Counted from the stretch's first letter, positions 13,901-22,854 are shown. The stretch: 64,000 nucleotides of DNA from Arcuatula senhousia (GCA_963971305.1 OZ020307.1:55611702-55675701); one strand, 5' to 3'. Translations and numbers: made by a program. Notes: generated by a model not told the origin, from the letters alone.

Positions 13901-16312
13901 TGATCACTAGCCGATCACCTCTCAACTGGTGTTCGAGTCCCGTTTGTATTTAACAAAAAAGGGACTTCCCCAACTGTACGTGATTAGGTTACACATACAC
14001 AGACACACACACAGTAACAAACCACAATTATCGATTTTCATTTAAACAATTCAATTTTTCAATGGTATTCAAATTACTTAATTGTTTTACTAATGCAAGA
14101 ACTCTACATTAAAATATATATTTTTTGTTATGAACAAGAGAGATAATTCATAAAAAAAACTTACCTACATGGGGTTGCTAAATACATTTAAATCCTATTT
14201 ATAGTATCATAAAACTGTTTTGAAATAAATTCTTTCCTGAATTACATCTGTGGGATATCGATGTTCATTTTCACCAGGGGAAAGTTGATGCCATGTTTAC
14301 GAATGTAGTATTTTGTATATACAATAGCTTCTTTTGCAAAACTAGAAGAAGAATAAATGAATTGGTAGCATTTTTTAAGAAACCACAATTTCTATGTGTT
14401 TAAGTCCTATTTACTTTGTAGTATTAAATCGGCGTTTGATAAAATTTTAAAATATTCTTTATAGCTTAAGAATTTTCAAAATTTCAGAGTCTGACCGCTG
14501 ATGATGTATCAGATGCTGTACTTTATGCACTGAAGACGCCAGCTCATGTAGAGGTAATTTTTTAATTATAATTATTTCAGATAACTCCTAAGTGCTGGCT
14601 GGGACGCTTGTTATTGTATTGTAACAAAACAATAGTTTAGCTCAATTTTCTAATCGACAACATATTTGTACAGTTTGGTGGACGTGTTTTTCAGCAAACA
14701 ATAGGTATCCCAATGGGCACAAATTGTGCACCATTGCTTGCCGATTTGTTTCTTCATTCATATGAAGCAGACTTCTTACAAATACTTCTAGACAAAAAGG
14801 ACCGCAAACTTGCTTTATCCTTCAATCTCACATTTCGTTATATTGATGATGTCCTTTCACTAAACAATCCTCGATTTGGTGACTATTTACATCTCATATA
14901 TCCGAAGGAACTTGAGATAAAAGACACTACAGATTTTAGGAGGTCCGCTTCATATTTGGATCTATTTCTCGAAATTGACACACAAGGAAGGCTTTGTACA
15001 AGGCTCTATGACAAACGTGATGACTTCAACTTTCCAATAGTTAACTTTCCCTTTCTGTGTAGCAACATTCCGTCCGCTCCAGCATATGGAGTTTACGTAT
15101 CACAATTGATTCGTTATTCCAGAGCATGTGGGGAGTACAACGACTTCCTTGATAGAGCTACACGGCTGACAAGCAAATTGTTAACACAGGGGAACGTTGC
15201 TCCCAGGTGGTTGTCATCACTCAAGAAATTTTACGGACGACATCATGTGCTTGTATACAAATACGGGATTTCTATCTCTCAGATGAGCACAGATGTTGGT
15301 TTGACATAGAGTTTTGTAATGTCATCCTTTCCGGATTTGACCAACACTAAAGTGATCTTTGGCAACGTGACGGGTGTGCTATAGCAAGCAGGATCTGCTT
15401 ACTCTTCCGGAGCACCTGAGTTCACTCTCGTTTCGACTTTAGTTCGCGTTGCTGAATGCGGTTTTGTTGTTATGTGTGTGTGTGTTTTATGTTGTTATGT
15501 TGGTTTGTTTTGTCGTGATGATTTTTTGTCTGCCGGTTTTGTCTTTGTCTTTACGGTTTTATGATACTGATTACTCTTTTTGGGTACACCTTTGCTTCTT
15601 TTAGAAGGTAAAACCACATTAAAAAGGTAAAAACCAAATAAGAAAATCACAATAAAAGGTAAAAATTAAAGATGCCAAAATTTTTGGACAGCAAGTCCTT
15701 CCTCAGGGGCTAAAAGAAAAAGAACGATGAAGACACATCAACTGGCCAATGTACAACACCTTTTATTATATTGTTATAACAGTTCGTTATACGTTCGATA
15801 AATACAATTTCAATACACATTGAAATACCAGACAAAAAAAAAGCGATTTTTATTGTTTTTAAAACTGATTTTGTGAAAACGCTTGACTTCAAGATACATA
15901 GCAGCACAGCATGCTTCGGTAAAAAATTCCATATGTGCGCTCACGCTTGACTTGTGAAAATACGTAGCAGTGTACTTCAGTAGAAATCTCCATATGCAAG
16001 CCGTTTAAAAATCCCAGGACTATTCTTCTAGATTTGCCTTGATGATAAATTTGAGATCGTAGTCGATTTTGTTTTTGCCTGCAGAATGTTGCAAACTTTT
16101 TTTTACAAGTTTGACATATTTGTTTTGCTGAAAAGTTTTGATGCGTCTTTTGAATACAAAATGGGCGTCAGAGAATGTAAAATAAATTTCTTTGGGCTGT
16201 GTTCAATATATTTAACAATATTGAATGAGAGTTTAAGGCACGACTTTGACAACCAACTATTTTTTTACAGGTTAATGATATATTGATTCGACCAACAGAA
16301 CAGAGTTATTGA
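1789..16312 (+). CDS. Short-chain dehydrogenase/reductase, DHRS11-like (3' half, four exons)
   Basis: Exons 1789-1918, 13713-13802, 14488-14553 and 16271-16312 join in frame with AG/GT borders throughout. The 5' exons lie outside the window. The first exon holds the SDR catalytic YxxxK (FYSATKF) after a MAGHR stretch that matches the SMSGHR region of the family. The second reads SISPGRVDTEF, the usual SISPG-V-T-F segment after strand beta-6; the third reads SLTADDVSDAVLYAL followed by KTPAHVE; the last ends DILIRPTEQSY, close to the RPTEQ C-terminus of DHRS11. Family members are NADP(H)-dependent oxidoreductases of about 250-260 residues acting on steroid, farnesol or other carbonyl substrates; the substrate here cannot be told. 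Introns of 11794, 685 and 1717 bp carry mobile elements. A possible AATAAA signal lies at 16402-16407. Farnesol dehydrogenase-like is the main alternative name. Confidence 0.9.
1938..2130 (-). mobile_element. 3' tail of the RT retroelement family
   Basis: On the minus strand this reads from the ctccggagcacctgagttca type segment to the family terminus near 1938 (gaagcagaggtacc on the plus strand). It has tail sequence only and no reverse-transcriptase codons. It begins only 19 bp after the exon ending at 1918. Confidence 0.7.
2924..3005 (+). repeat. Left arm of an 82-bp inverted repeat
   Basis: This arm is the reverse complement of 3233-3314 apart from about one mismatch; the arms are separated by 227 bp. 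Transcribed, the pair would form a long hairpin. The shared core is the atacgccagaaaagaagtgt word. Confidence 0.85.
3233..3314 (-). repeat. Right arm of the 82-bp inverted repeat
   Basis: Reverse complement of 2924-3005 with about one difference. The high identity of the arms contrasts with the decay of the surrounding block. Confidence 0.85.
4085..4375 (+). repeat. Dispersed SINE-like repeat with gacgaaacgcgcgtc core, copy 1
   Basis: It shares with 17300-17600 an ordered series of words: ttcaaaat.gtc, ctatgctcttcatat, tagagcgcctct, gacgaaacgcgcgtcaggcg, aaaatttattgt, ggaactttgttgt. The gacgaaacgcgcgtc core is, to my knowledge, very common in mussel DNA as part of SINE-type repeats; family assignment is from memory. 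Confidence 0.6.
5960..6205 (+). repeat. Dispersed repeat family R1, partial copy
   Basis: Similar to 17800-18040: ttatgtccagaaatg, gcagtgacctctggtca, then ttgtgtcgcgtacacttatt. The last words are also the right end of the larger R1 copies at 37725-38315 (minus) and 58062-58640 (plus). Confidence 0.55.
6400..6745 (+). repeat. Dispersed repeat family R2, copy 1
   Basis: Matches the reverse complement of 15604-15800: gtgttgtaca, a cagtcgatgtgtgaacatcc stretch, tttagcccctgaagaaggac, tgtccgaaaat, then ttgttttaccttttaaatgtgg-like sequence. An open frame at 6705-6965 overlaps its end and runs on without recognisable features. Confidence 0.6.
7384..10420. mobile_element. Foldback-type element of about 3 kb
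   Basis: The left end (7384-7443) is the reverse complement of the right end (10357-10420) over about 60 bp with few mismatches; it contains gaaagagcgaaagggaaaaa. Short modules related to gcacagaaataaactac and gcgaatgtatatttctgtgc recur inside, in one orientation near 7800-7900 and the other near 9650-10010. There is no open frame of note. It is interrupted by a separate TIR element at 7976-8797. The outer limits may extend beyond the inverted ends, and no target duplication was identified. Confidence 0.6.
7976..8797. mobile_element. TIR element (MITE) rich in TAGGAC words, nested in the foldback element
   Basis: The left end reads GGGACAGGTTAATGAAGCTG and the reversed right end GGGCCGTGTTAACGAAGGTG; both continue TCCTA. 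Many internal copies of taggac/gtccta occur. A 3-bp CAG is present on both sides (7973-7975 and 8798-8800) and may be the target duplication, although GGGG at the border makes the exact edge uncertain. It is non-coding. Confidence 0.7.
10576..11199. mobile_element. Foldback element with about 120-bp inverted arms
   Basis: The arms 10576-10699 and 11079-11199 are reverse complements with only scattered differences (both contain atagatcggatctgat and caaacttgatgtaaagtg). An inner hairpin, attatctttgtggg paired with cccacaaagataat, lies at about 10783-10843. The overlapping short open frames at 10914-11190 are by-products of the arm. Confidence 0.8.
11342..11893. mobile_element. 552-bp TIR element with ACAGGTCG ends, copy 1
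   Basis: It starts ACAGGTCG and ends CGACCTGT, an 8-bp perfect terminal inversion, flanked by TAA on both sides as a possible 3-bp target duplication. It is alignable throughout with 26097-26660: shared words include taacttcctcgctcatatt, aattctccttat and cattatccttaaaaggta. It has no coding capacity and is a MITE by structure. Confidence 0.8.
11990..13320. repeat. Tandem array of about 170-bp units, interrupted by an insertion
   Basis: After a GTCCG-rich microsatellite (12030-12065), units of about 165-171 bp begin near 12081, 12252, 12417, 12588, 13020 and 13190. Each runs cagatttct..cttct, tttcaaatttggtatacagc, catgatg.gtt, taccgtgcctc, cctttcc, gagccga, tagactttttta. Fourth-unit continuity is broken by an insertion at 12627-12897. 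Minus-strand open frames at 12456-12650 and 12978-13319 arise from the repeat and show unit-to-unit repetition, so I do not call them genes. Confidence 0.8.
12627..12897 (+). mobile_element. Short retroposon-like insertion with (AAT)n tail
   Basis: It splits the array between cagcctaaa and catgatggg, words that are contiguous at about 12286 (cagcctaaacatgatggg). It ends with gcgctatacaaatattatta and an AAT run, the kind of 3' end seen in many animal SINEs and LINEs. Type is inferred from the tail only. Confidence 0.6.
13713..13802 (+). CDS. DHRS11-like exon with the SISPG segment
   Basis: It has a polypyrimidine tract and AG at 13711-13712, and donor GTAGTT at 13803. Thirty full codons read SISPGRVDTEF, then IPRMLKDEEKAKEFFTGMK. 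It is in phase with the exons on both sides; the SPG-V-T-F pattern is the SDR segment after the catalytic helix. Confidence 0.92.
13850..14012 (+). mobile_element. tRNA-derived SINE with 12-bp target-site duplication
   Basis: The head is tRNA-like: tggtcgagaggtataaggc fits a pol III A box and ggtgttcgagtccc fits a B box, about 75 bp apart. The tail ends in a CA-rich run. Both sides carry the identical 12-mer agtaacaaacca (13838-13849 and 14013-14024), as expected for LINE-mediated insertion. It lies in the second visible intron of the dehydrogenase gene, same strand. The perfect duplication suggests a fairly recent insertion. Confidence 0.88.
14488..14553 (+). CDS. DHRS11-like exon, penultimate
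   Basis: An atttcag acceptor precedes 14488 and donor GTAATT follows at 14554. Twenty-two codons read SLTADDVSDAVLYAL then KTPAHVE, matching the family helix (L-P-DVA-AV-Y-L-TPAH). Phase 0 at both ends. Confidence 0.92.
14640..15603 (+). mobile_element. 5'-truncated RT retroelement, copy A, with open reverse-transcriptase frame
   Basis: An open frame runs from 14650 to the stop at 15309 (219 residues from the truncation; 198 from the Met at 14713). It contains GIPMGTNCAPLLADLF (RT motif B region), FRYIDDVLSLNN with the catalytic YIDD, and ASYLDLFLEI further on. The upstream RT motif with the first catalytic Asp is missing, so this copy cannot be active. The 3' tail runs from ttccggatttgacc to the family terminus tttgcttctt. 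The order of motifs resembles Penelope-like RTs; no GIY-YIG domain is seen. It sits in the last intron of the dehydrogenase gene, same strand. Confidence 0.85.
15604..15800 (-). repeat. Dispersed repeat family R2, copy 2
   Basis: The reverse complement matches 6400-6745, including tttagcccctgaggaagg and a tgtccaaaaatt stretch. It directly abuts the end of the RT element. Confidence 0.6.
15884..16008 (+). repeat. Imperfect tandem duplication of about 62 bp
   Basis: The words cgcttgactt, atagcag/gtagcag, ttc.gta.aaa and ctccatatg recur in the same order in two adjacent units. No function is evident; it is intronic in the dehydrogenase gene. Confidence 0.5.
16271..16312 (+). CDS. DHRS11-like terminal exon
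   Basis: The acceptor ttttttacag ends at 16270. Fourteen codons including TGA read VNDILIRPTEQSY. The RPTEQ ending and distance from the previous exon fit the C-terminus of DHRS11-type SDRs. The exon is only 42 bp and would be missed by ORF-length filters. Confidence 0.9.
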   Translation, partial: VNDILIRPTEQSY

Positions 16313-16401
16313 TACACACTATATCTATCAACTATACCAAAAGAACCATGCTTTTTATTTTCATTTACCTGACACCTTGAAACAACAGGTTCAACAGTAG
16401 A

Positions 16402-16407
16402 AATAAA
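16402..16407 (+). promoter_or_regulatory. Possible polyadenylation signal of the dehydrogenase gene
   Basis: An AATAAA hexamer 90 bp after the stop codon. Position and strand are suitable, but the hexamer is common in AT-rich DNA. Confidence 0.4.
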
Positions 16408-16639
16408 CAAACAACCTATACTTATAAGAGATATGTTCTGATAAGTTTCACTTGTTAAAATTGTATAATTGGCTTTTTGACCCCGGCAGTAAGTAAACAC
16501 CTTGATAAAGTTGTTGAGTATTTTTTGTTAACAAAACCCATGAAACAAAGGAGTATGCTTTGATGATAATGGATGCTGACAAATTAAAAAATAATTTGTG
16601 TTGACAATTGTTATTCATAGAGTTTTGTTTTGTTTTCTT

Positions 16640-16892
16640 TACCGGACTGCAAATTAGCAGTACAACAGTTGTACAATAGCAGACAGGGACGGCTTATTCT
16701 TCCGGATTACCCGAGATTACTCTTTTTGCGACTGAGTTGGCGTTGTTGATTTCTGTTCGGTTTATTTTGTGAACTTTATGTTTTGTGTTTCCTCGTGCTG
16801 TTCTTGTTCGTGTTTACCGGTTTTGTCGTTGCCCTTTCGGACTTTTGACACTTGAATGCCCCATTGGTGGTGTCTCTTTGCTTCTTTGTCTG
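16640..16892 (+). mobile_element. 3' tail of the RT retroelement family
   Basis: Runs from ttaccggactgca through cttccggattacccgag and ccggttttgtcgttgccctt to the terminus tctttgcttctt. Tail only. Confidence 0.65.
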
Positions 16893-17299
16893 CTTCTTGA
16901 TTTACAAAGCGTATCTCTATTAAATGTTTCTACTTACTTAGTGTAGTAAGATACCTCTGAAAGTCTCTTGTTTCTTGAAATGCAGCTGTTAAACTTAATT
17001 TAAACTGATTTTATCATCTGTAATGGTTAGCGCTGATGGCGAAGTTTTAATTCCCCGAGCTTAGCCCACCTCGGCATTTACACCTTTTTGTGTTGAAGAA
17101 CAATACATCAATGCTATTTCTTCTATTTGTAATATTATTACTATTTTGCCACTCACTGAAGCACAACGACAAACAATTTTTGTAAAAAATGGGGGGCTTA
17201 CATCATGAGATGTAACGCCTGACATGAGAGCTCACAGTACTATGCCCCCTAGATTGTCACTTGCACTTAAACAATTTTGTTAGATATTATGAGGTAATT

Positions 17300-17600
17300 T
17301 AATGATAAGTAACGCTGCTAGTGGAGTTTAATTCTCAGAGGATAGCCCGCTCCGGCAAAGCTATAAATTATCCGTTTAAATTTCAAAATAGTCAAACCGG
17401 TAATGTACTTCCTACTCAAGACAGAGGTTGGTCTTAGTCCTAACTTGGTTTTGGTATTATTCTTCTATGCTCTTCATATCCATATAGTTTAAGGCACTTT
17501 CAACTTTTGATAGAGCGCCTCTAATGAGTCTTGAATGGACGAAACTCGCGTAAGTCGAAGCAAAATTTATTGTCAGGAACTTTGTTGTAATTTCTTTATC
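17300..17600 (+). repeat. Dispersed SINE-like repeat, copy 2
   Basis: Aligns with 4085-4375 and extends further 5' (taacgctgctagtggagttt, gatagcccgctcc). A second, partial head-like piece lies just upstream at about 17030-17080 (gttagcgctgatggcgaagt). Confidence 0.6.
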
Positions 17601-17799
17601 ATTAAGGTATATTTCCTAGTATTCTTGACCTACCAGTATTATATTTCTAAGCGGAGTGAATATATATTGATGTATTAGTATGTGAATATAGTCAGGAGTG
17701 GAGCCAGATAATCCGGCCAGGGAGACGAAATGTTTTTTGGATGATTTACATGCTAATTTATAATGATGCTTTCAGTTGTCCCTGTCCTCTTTATATCGG

Positions 17800-18040
17800 A
17801 ATTAACTGTTCTTTGTCCAGAAATGATTCTTTCGCTGATAATTTTCGAATAGGTATTGAATCTTAAGTGTTGTGTTTTTAATCTTTGGACAATGCAAGAC
17901 GGCAAGCAGCGACCTCTGGTCACATAGAAATCTGCTTGCTGTCTTCCATGGTGTATTTTAAATTGTGGTTTGTTTATGTAGGTTGTGTCGCGTATTCTAA
18001 TTCCACATCTCATAATCTTCCATTGCTCATCAGGATATGT
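17800..18040 (+). repeat. Dispersed repeat family R1, partial copy
   Basis: Shares ttgtccagaaatg, gcaagcagcgacctctggtc and ggttgtgtcgcgta with 5960-6205, then ttccacatctcataat with the R1 ends near 37730 and 58615. Confidence 0.55.
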
Positions 18041-18603
18041 AAACATAAAATGAATGAACCTTTCTTTAAACATTTTTTTCTTTTTGGCATTTACCAAACG
18101 AACTATTAGGTGGTTCTGCATTAAAAAACTTAATTTATTAAACTTTTACTGATATGTTTTTCGTTGTCTTAGTCTTATATGCTTGTTTTATGTTTTTTTT
18201 TTGGGTATCAAGAAAGTTTTCTAGGAAGTCATGTCTCTGTAAAGAAATACAAATTCCATTTTAAAAGTTTTATTTGGAAAGAATTTACAAAATAAACGTA
18301 ATACAAAAATATTGACATTAAAATACAGAAATAGACCAGATATTTAGAAAATCAGATTTTCCTATAATATTTAAACGGAGCTGAAGTTTCTTATTTGTGC
18401 GGTAGCTTCGGTGGAAAATTTAATGCAATTAAAACTTTTTAGCACAAAATATGTGGAAAAATACATGCACGTCTACACTAAGATTATTGATGAAAAACAC
18501 GAAAGAAAGAAGAATTTTTTTGTCCTAAAGGCTGGGCATGATCAACTTTTGTTTGGATTATTTTTTTTTGGGGGGGCATGAAAAATAAAAAAAAGAGTAA
18601 TTA

Positions 18604-19462
18604 GGGGACGACTATTCGATTATGAGGGGGCCTGGCAGTTTTTGTAAATAAGTATTCTGGCCTGGAAAAAATTGGAAATAAATAATCTGGCCTCTGTTTG
18701 CAAGAAAATAAATAATTTGTCCCAAGGTCCTTGCTCAATTAAGGTATGTATGCAGAAAATAAATATTCTTGCCGCGTAGTGGCGAAAAAATAAATATTCT
18801 GGCGCACAAAGGAGTAAGGTCACGAAGGCCATAAAATGGCCCCAAAATTCGACTTTGATATATTTGCTTGTAGTTGCTGCATTAATGTTCATTAGTCTTT
18901 ATATTTCATAATTTGCAATATTTTTTCCTTCAACTATTTATCAATTAGGAGAGCAGGGAGGTGTAAAATAGACTATTTTGAGAAAAATTACAATTTGTGA
19001 CAGTTTTCGTTGATTTTCACTTATAAATCGATCAATATGAGATGGGGCACACCTGTCGACCAAAATTATTTTATGATAGAAATGTGTATTATGATATTAT
19101 AAATTTATTATCAAAAAATTACGATGGTCGAGGAATGTGACCAATACTAATTTTGACGAAATATGCAGAGAAACCAGTGAAAATGTGTGAAAAATGGAGA
19201 ATTTTCTAATTTATGGCCTGTTTAAAGTCTAAAGGCTAAACCTGTGATGTAAATATTTTGCTAAATTTTACTTACTGTTATGAAAAGTTTGTTCATACAT
19301 TAACAAATTTTAGTTAAATATTTGACAAGTTATAGTAGTTGAAAAAATAGTGAAAATACCGGACCGATTTAGGACCTTCTTGGCTCTACTCCCCTTTTGA
19401 AAATAAATAATCTGTCTCGACCGAAACTGCCAGTCCCCCCTAAGAATCAAATGGTCGTCCCC
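18604..19462. mobile_element. Harbinger-like MITE, 859 bp, TTA target duplication
   Basis: Left end GGGGACGACTATTCGATTAT and reversed right end GGGGACGACCATTTGATTCT continue as TIRs of about 40 bp reaching ctggcagttt. TTA stands on both sides (18601-18603, 19463-19465). The 3-bp TWA duplication fits PIF/Harbinger-type transposition. The inside is rich in aataaatattctgg words and has no transposase. Related ends occur at 37238, 45565-45812 and 46868. Flanking copies of an 80-bp sequence (18261-18340 and 19488-19570) are similar to each other. Confidence 0.82.
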
Positions 19463-20145
19463 TTAACACGAAAAGAATAAAACGTTTTCTTGAATGTTTT
19501 AATTGGAAAGAATTTTCAAAATAAACGTAATATATAGATATTGACATTTAAATAAAGTACAAAATAGTCTAGACGAGACATCAAAATCTCGAATAAATAT
19601 TTAGTAAATGTGATTTCCTTAATTTGCATGTAGTTGAAACATCCAATAAGAAAAAAATAGAAGTAAGCTCAAGGATTTGGCTCTGAATTGAATTTGCCAT
19701 CTAGTCAGATATTTTTGTAGTCACGTAAAGATTTAATCTTTTAGAAAAAAATATAGATATTAGAACTGAATATAAAACAGTTAATTTTATTATTCTTTAT
19801 TTGCATATTTCAAGGAGTATCCTTTCGTCAATAGCATTTGAATCAAAACATTTGAAGGTCGAAAACCCCAAAAGCCCGATTTTCAAAATCTTTTTTCATT
19901 GGAATCCTTGTGAAAATCCTTGCCTGCATTTTTTCAATTAGAAAATTTGTTGATTTACAGTTTTTTAAAAGGAATAATATGGATAAGGTAATAAAACTAC
20001 TCCAAAACTTAGTATCTTCTTCAATAGGTAGAATATATGGTCTTAACAAAATTCCATAAAATAAACAAAATACGTACAACAACATTCAAATTAAGTACAT
20101 GATTGTCTTTACCAGACAGCTTAGTCACATCGAATGTAAATTTCT

Positions 20146-20245
20146 NNNNNNNNNNNNNNNNNNNNNNNNNNNNNNNNNNNNNNNNNNNNNNNNNNNNNNN
20201 NNNNNNNNNNNNNNNNNNNNNNNNNNNNNNNNNNNNNNNNNNNNN
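20146..20245. other. Assembly gap of 100 N
   Basis: Exactly 100 undetermined bases, the usual placeholder for a scaffold join of unknown size. Distances across this point, including DHRS11-like gene to GPCR, are not reliable. Confidence 0.99.
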
Positions 20246-21378
20246 AAATTGACATTCGACTGCTCAGTTTAAACTATTAAGCTTTTTTATTCAATTAAGA
20301 TTTTCAATTTGTAAACATATTAAATTTGACTTCTTTTCTAATTCAATACGTTGGTTTGAAATTTGATTTTCCATCAGTATCCGATACTTTTGTATTCATG
20401 TTTTAAATTGCTTTTGTCTGTTTATCTCAATTTCGTAGAGCATCTTGGATGGTTTCAATATTCGAAACGCGAATCACAAACAGGAAACTGATTTTGCGTG
20501 ATGTCCTTTAATTTGCCTTTGTAAAGAACATTCCATGTCTATGTTAAAACCAACTGCCTGATGCACGACGTATGTTAATAAATAGCATAACGAAGGTATT
20601 TCCGTAAAAGTGCTTTGATTTACTTGGTTGAACTTTAACACAAAACTGCATTAAGTAAAGAGTCATGAATTTTGAAAGTGTTATATATAACAGGAGGTAC
20701 ATATTTAAGCACTTAGATAGTTTCTTGATCGACGCCAGGTATAATTTGAAAAAAATCTCAGTTTATAATTGATTAAATAAAATTTTAAAGATTTTCTAAG
20801 TTAATTTTGCCCTTTGTGTAAAAATCTCTTGTTCAATAACGTATATGTGGACATGGCGGTAGTAGAACTTCAACCCAAATTACTTAATTGATTTGTAACA
20901 AAAAAGTGTCAAATATATATGCAAAACCTAACATATAAAAGCTTTTGGTAGCAAATTTTAACAGTTACAAGGATATTGTAGAGGCATACAGATTCCCGAC
21001 ATAATATTGGGATGTAATCTATGCAATTTCCAGCCCAATATGATATGTTAAAATTATATATTTTGATCATTTTATCGCCACATCTGATTGTTCATACTAG
21101 TAATTGTAGGATAAACACAACACATGTATTATTAACAATTTGATTTTTTTTTTGGATTCGCCACGAAACAGGCAAATAATGATCGTTATACATCGAATTT
21201 CTATTTGTTTCTGAGATCCGTACAAATAGATTCCATATCTTTTAAAAATGTAGATATGCATTTTATATCAATTCATTTGACAACATGGTAAGACAAAATA
21301 ACTTTTTGTTCAAACCAAAGGAATCATATAATTCTATGAAATGAACGTTAAGATGTACACAAAAATTACATATATTAA
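20246..21378. other. AT-rich sequence downstream of the GPCR gene
   Basis: Presumably contains the 3' untranslated region of the receptor transcript (minus strand), but I cannot place its end. No open frame, repeat family or RNA gene was recognised. Confidence 0.4.
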
Positions 21379-22587
21379 CTAGTTAGTTTGAATTTCTTTG
21401 TCGACATAAAGACTGGTCGTTTCTTGACACGATGGGTGAATGATACCGTCAGAAGGTAGAATGAAGGCGCTCCCAATGGCTGTAGTCAGCGTTGCAAGTT
21501 CGTGTCTCGCTTTGTTTTGAAGATTCGGGACATTTTTGGTCTTTTTCTTGCTACCTTTGCTTCTAACTGTACCTGTGTCAATAGTAAGACGACGGTCTCC
21601 TTCTTGTTCAACACAATTAAAGGCTTTTCTAAAGCATCTTCGAAAGTTGTCGCTAAGAAATGCGTACAATAGTGGATTCAGCATACTGTTAGCATACGTC
21701 AGCACTGTAAGTCCGTTAAATAGTGATATTTCCCACGTTTCTAACCTGTAGTCTTTTGGTTGAAATGTGAGATTGACTTGGAAAACCCAATGAGGCAGCC
21801 AGCAACAGATGTAAACAGAGATTACTGCGAAAACGAGGCGCGTAACTTTCCTTCGGGATCTCTTTTTATTTGTCGTTCGAACGCTTTGAGCAACGCACGA
21901 TAGGTTGAGAACGACAGAGAGATAAAACACAGAAATGAGAGAGACTGGGATGGCAAATCCTAAGAGGAATGTATACCATGTAAAAGCCTTGTCTGGTGGA
22001 ATCAGCTGGTCGTCTGGCCATTTGACGGTGCAAGTATCATGGTCACGGTTCTTGTAATTTGGAATTGTCGTTGAATAGAGAATTATGGGTAACATGACGA
22101 AGAAAGATACAGACCAAATGACGAGACAGACGAAAAAAGCTATTTTGGTCGTTCGATATCGGGCAGATGAAACTGGATGACAAACAGCAAGATATCGATC
22201 CCCACTTAATGCCGTTAAAGTCAAAACACTCGTCACAAAATTTATAGAATATAAAACAAAATATATCTTGCACATGGCGGTATCAAAAATCCAATGTTCA
22301 ATTATGGTAGTTGTTATTAGAAATGGCAGACTTATCAAGAATAGTGCGTCGGAAACAGCAAGATTTAGAATATAAAGATTAGTGACGGTTCTCATTTTAG
22401 CAAATCGTAAAACCACATAAATCACGAAGCCATTTCCGATTAAGCCAGCAATACATATGACTGTATATGATGTCACTAAGTAGGTCGTAATTGCAGTTTT
22501 GTCACCACCTCCGGATGTAGATGGCGTTCCATTTTTAGAATAGTTTTGATCAAGCTCGTCGCAGTAATACTCTGGTGTATAATTCAT
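21379..22587 (-). CDS. Class A GPCR, somatostatin/allatostatin-C receptor type
   Basis: A full 402-residue seven-transmembrane receptor in one coding exon. Landmarks: GN in TM1 (N52), LAVSD in TM2 (D80), Cys106 and Cys186 for the extracellular disulfide, DRY at 130-132 followed by LAVCHPVSSARYRT, CWLPHW in TM6 (262-267), and YANSMLNPLLYAFLSDNF in TM7 (298-315). The DRY-AVCHP-SS-RYRT and YxNS-NP-LYAFLS-NF patterns are those of arthropod allatostatin-C receptors and vertebrate somatostatin receptors; the ligand is presumably a somatostatin/AstC-like neuropeptide acting through Gi. N-terminal glycosylation sites are N2, N15 and N19, and Cys325 may be palmitoylated. An upstream Met 13 codons earlier lies in a predicted intron, so I take the Met at 22587, whose -3 base is A. 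Opioid-like or other SSTR-group receptors are less likely alternatives. Confidence 0.93.
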   Translation of the reverse strand: MNYTPEYYCDELDQNYSKNGTPSTSGGGDKTAITTYLVTSYTVICIAGLIGNGFVIYVVLRFAKMRTVTNLYILNLAVSDALFLISLPFLITTTIIEHWIFDTAMCKIYFVLYSINFVTSVLTLTALSGDRYLAVCHPVSSARYRTTKIAFFVCLVIWSVSFFVMLPIILYSTTIPNYKNRDHDTCTVKWPDDQLIPPDKAFTWYTFLLGFAIPVSLISVFYLSVVLNLSCVAQSVRTTNKKRSRRKVTRLVFAVISVYICCWLPHWVFQVNLTFQPKDYRLETWEISLFNGLTVLTYANSMLNPLLYAFLSDNFRRCFRKAFNCVEQEGDRRLTIDTGTVRSKGSKKKTKNVPNLQNKARHELATLTTAIGSAFILPSDGIIHPSCQETTSLYVDKEIQTN

Positions 22588-22610
22588 GTTGCTCAGATGG
22601 AACAAAATAT

Positions 22611-22723
22611 CTGAAATAAAAAACATAAAGATAAGTCATCAATGAACAGAAAATCAAATTTAAAGTAGAAAATATTTTTGAATGATATCAAAAAGGATTG
22701 AGTGGACAGGAAGAGCCACTCAC
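22611..22723 (-). other. Predicted intron in the 5' leader of the GPCR gene
   Basis: On the minus strand a strong donor (CG followed by GTGAGT, exon ending at 22724) and an acceptor (ttttttatttcag, exon resuming at 22610) bracket 113 bp. Joining them extends the frame upstream of the chosen Met without an in-frame ATG before a stop, consistent with a leader exon. Predicted, not proven. Confidence 0.55.
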
Positions 22724-22854
22724 CGACTTGGAGATATAAAGAACCAAACTTCGTCGGTATTGATATGGGCTGTATCCTCTGAGATATGTATGCTTTGACA
22801 TAGTATTTGTCATATTATGTTGAATTTGTTTTTCTAATATCAGGCCTTCAAAAG

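Noticed and set aside
13850..13945. Functional tRNA gene
   Set aside because: Box-like sequences are present, but the body is too long and irregular, with a CA tail and flanking target duplication: a SINE.
22588..22626. Upstream Met giving a 415-residue GPCR
   Set aside because: The extra codons overlap a tttatttcag splice acceptor, so they are most likely intron; the Met at 22587 is preferred.
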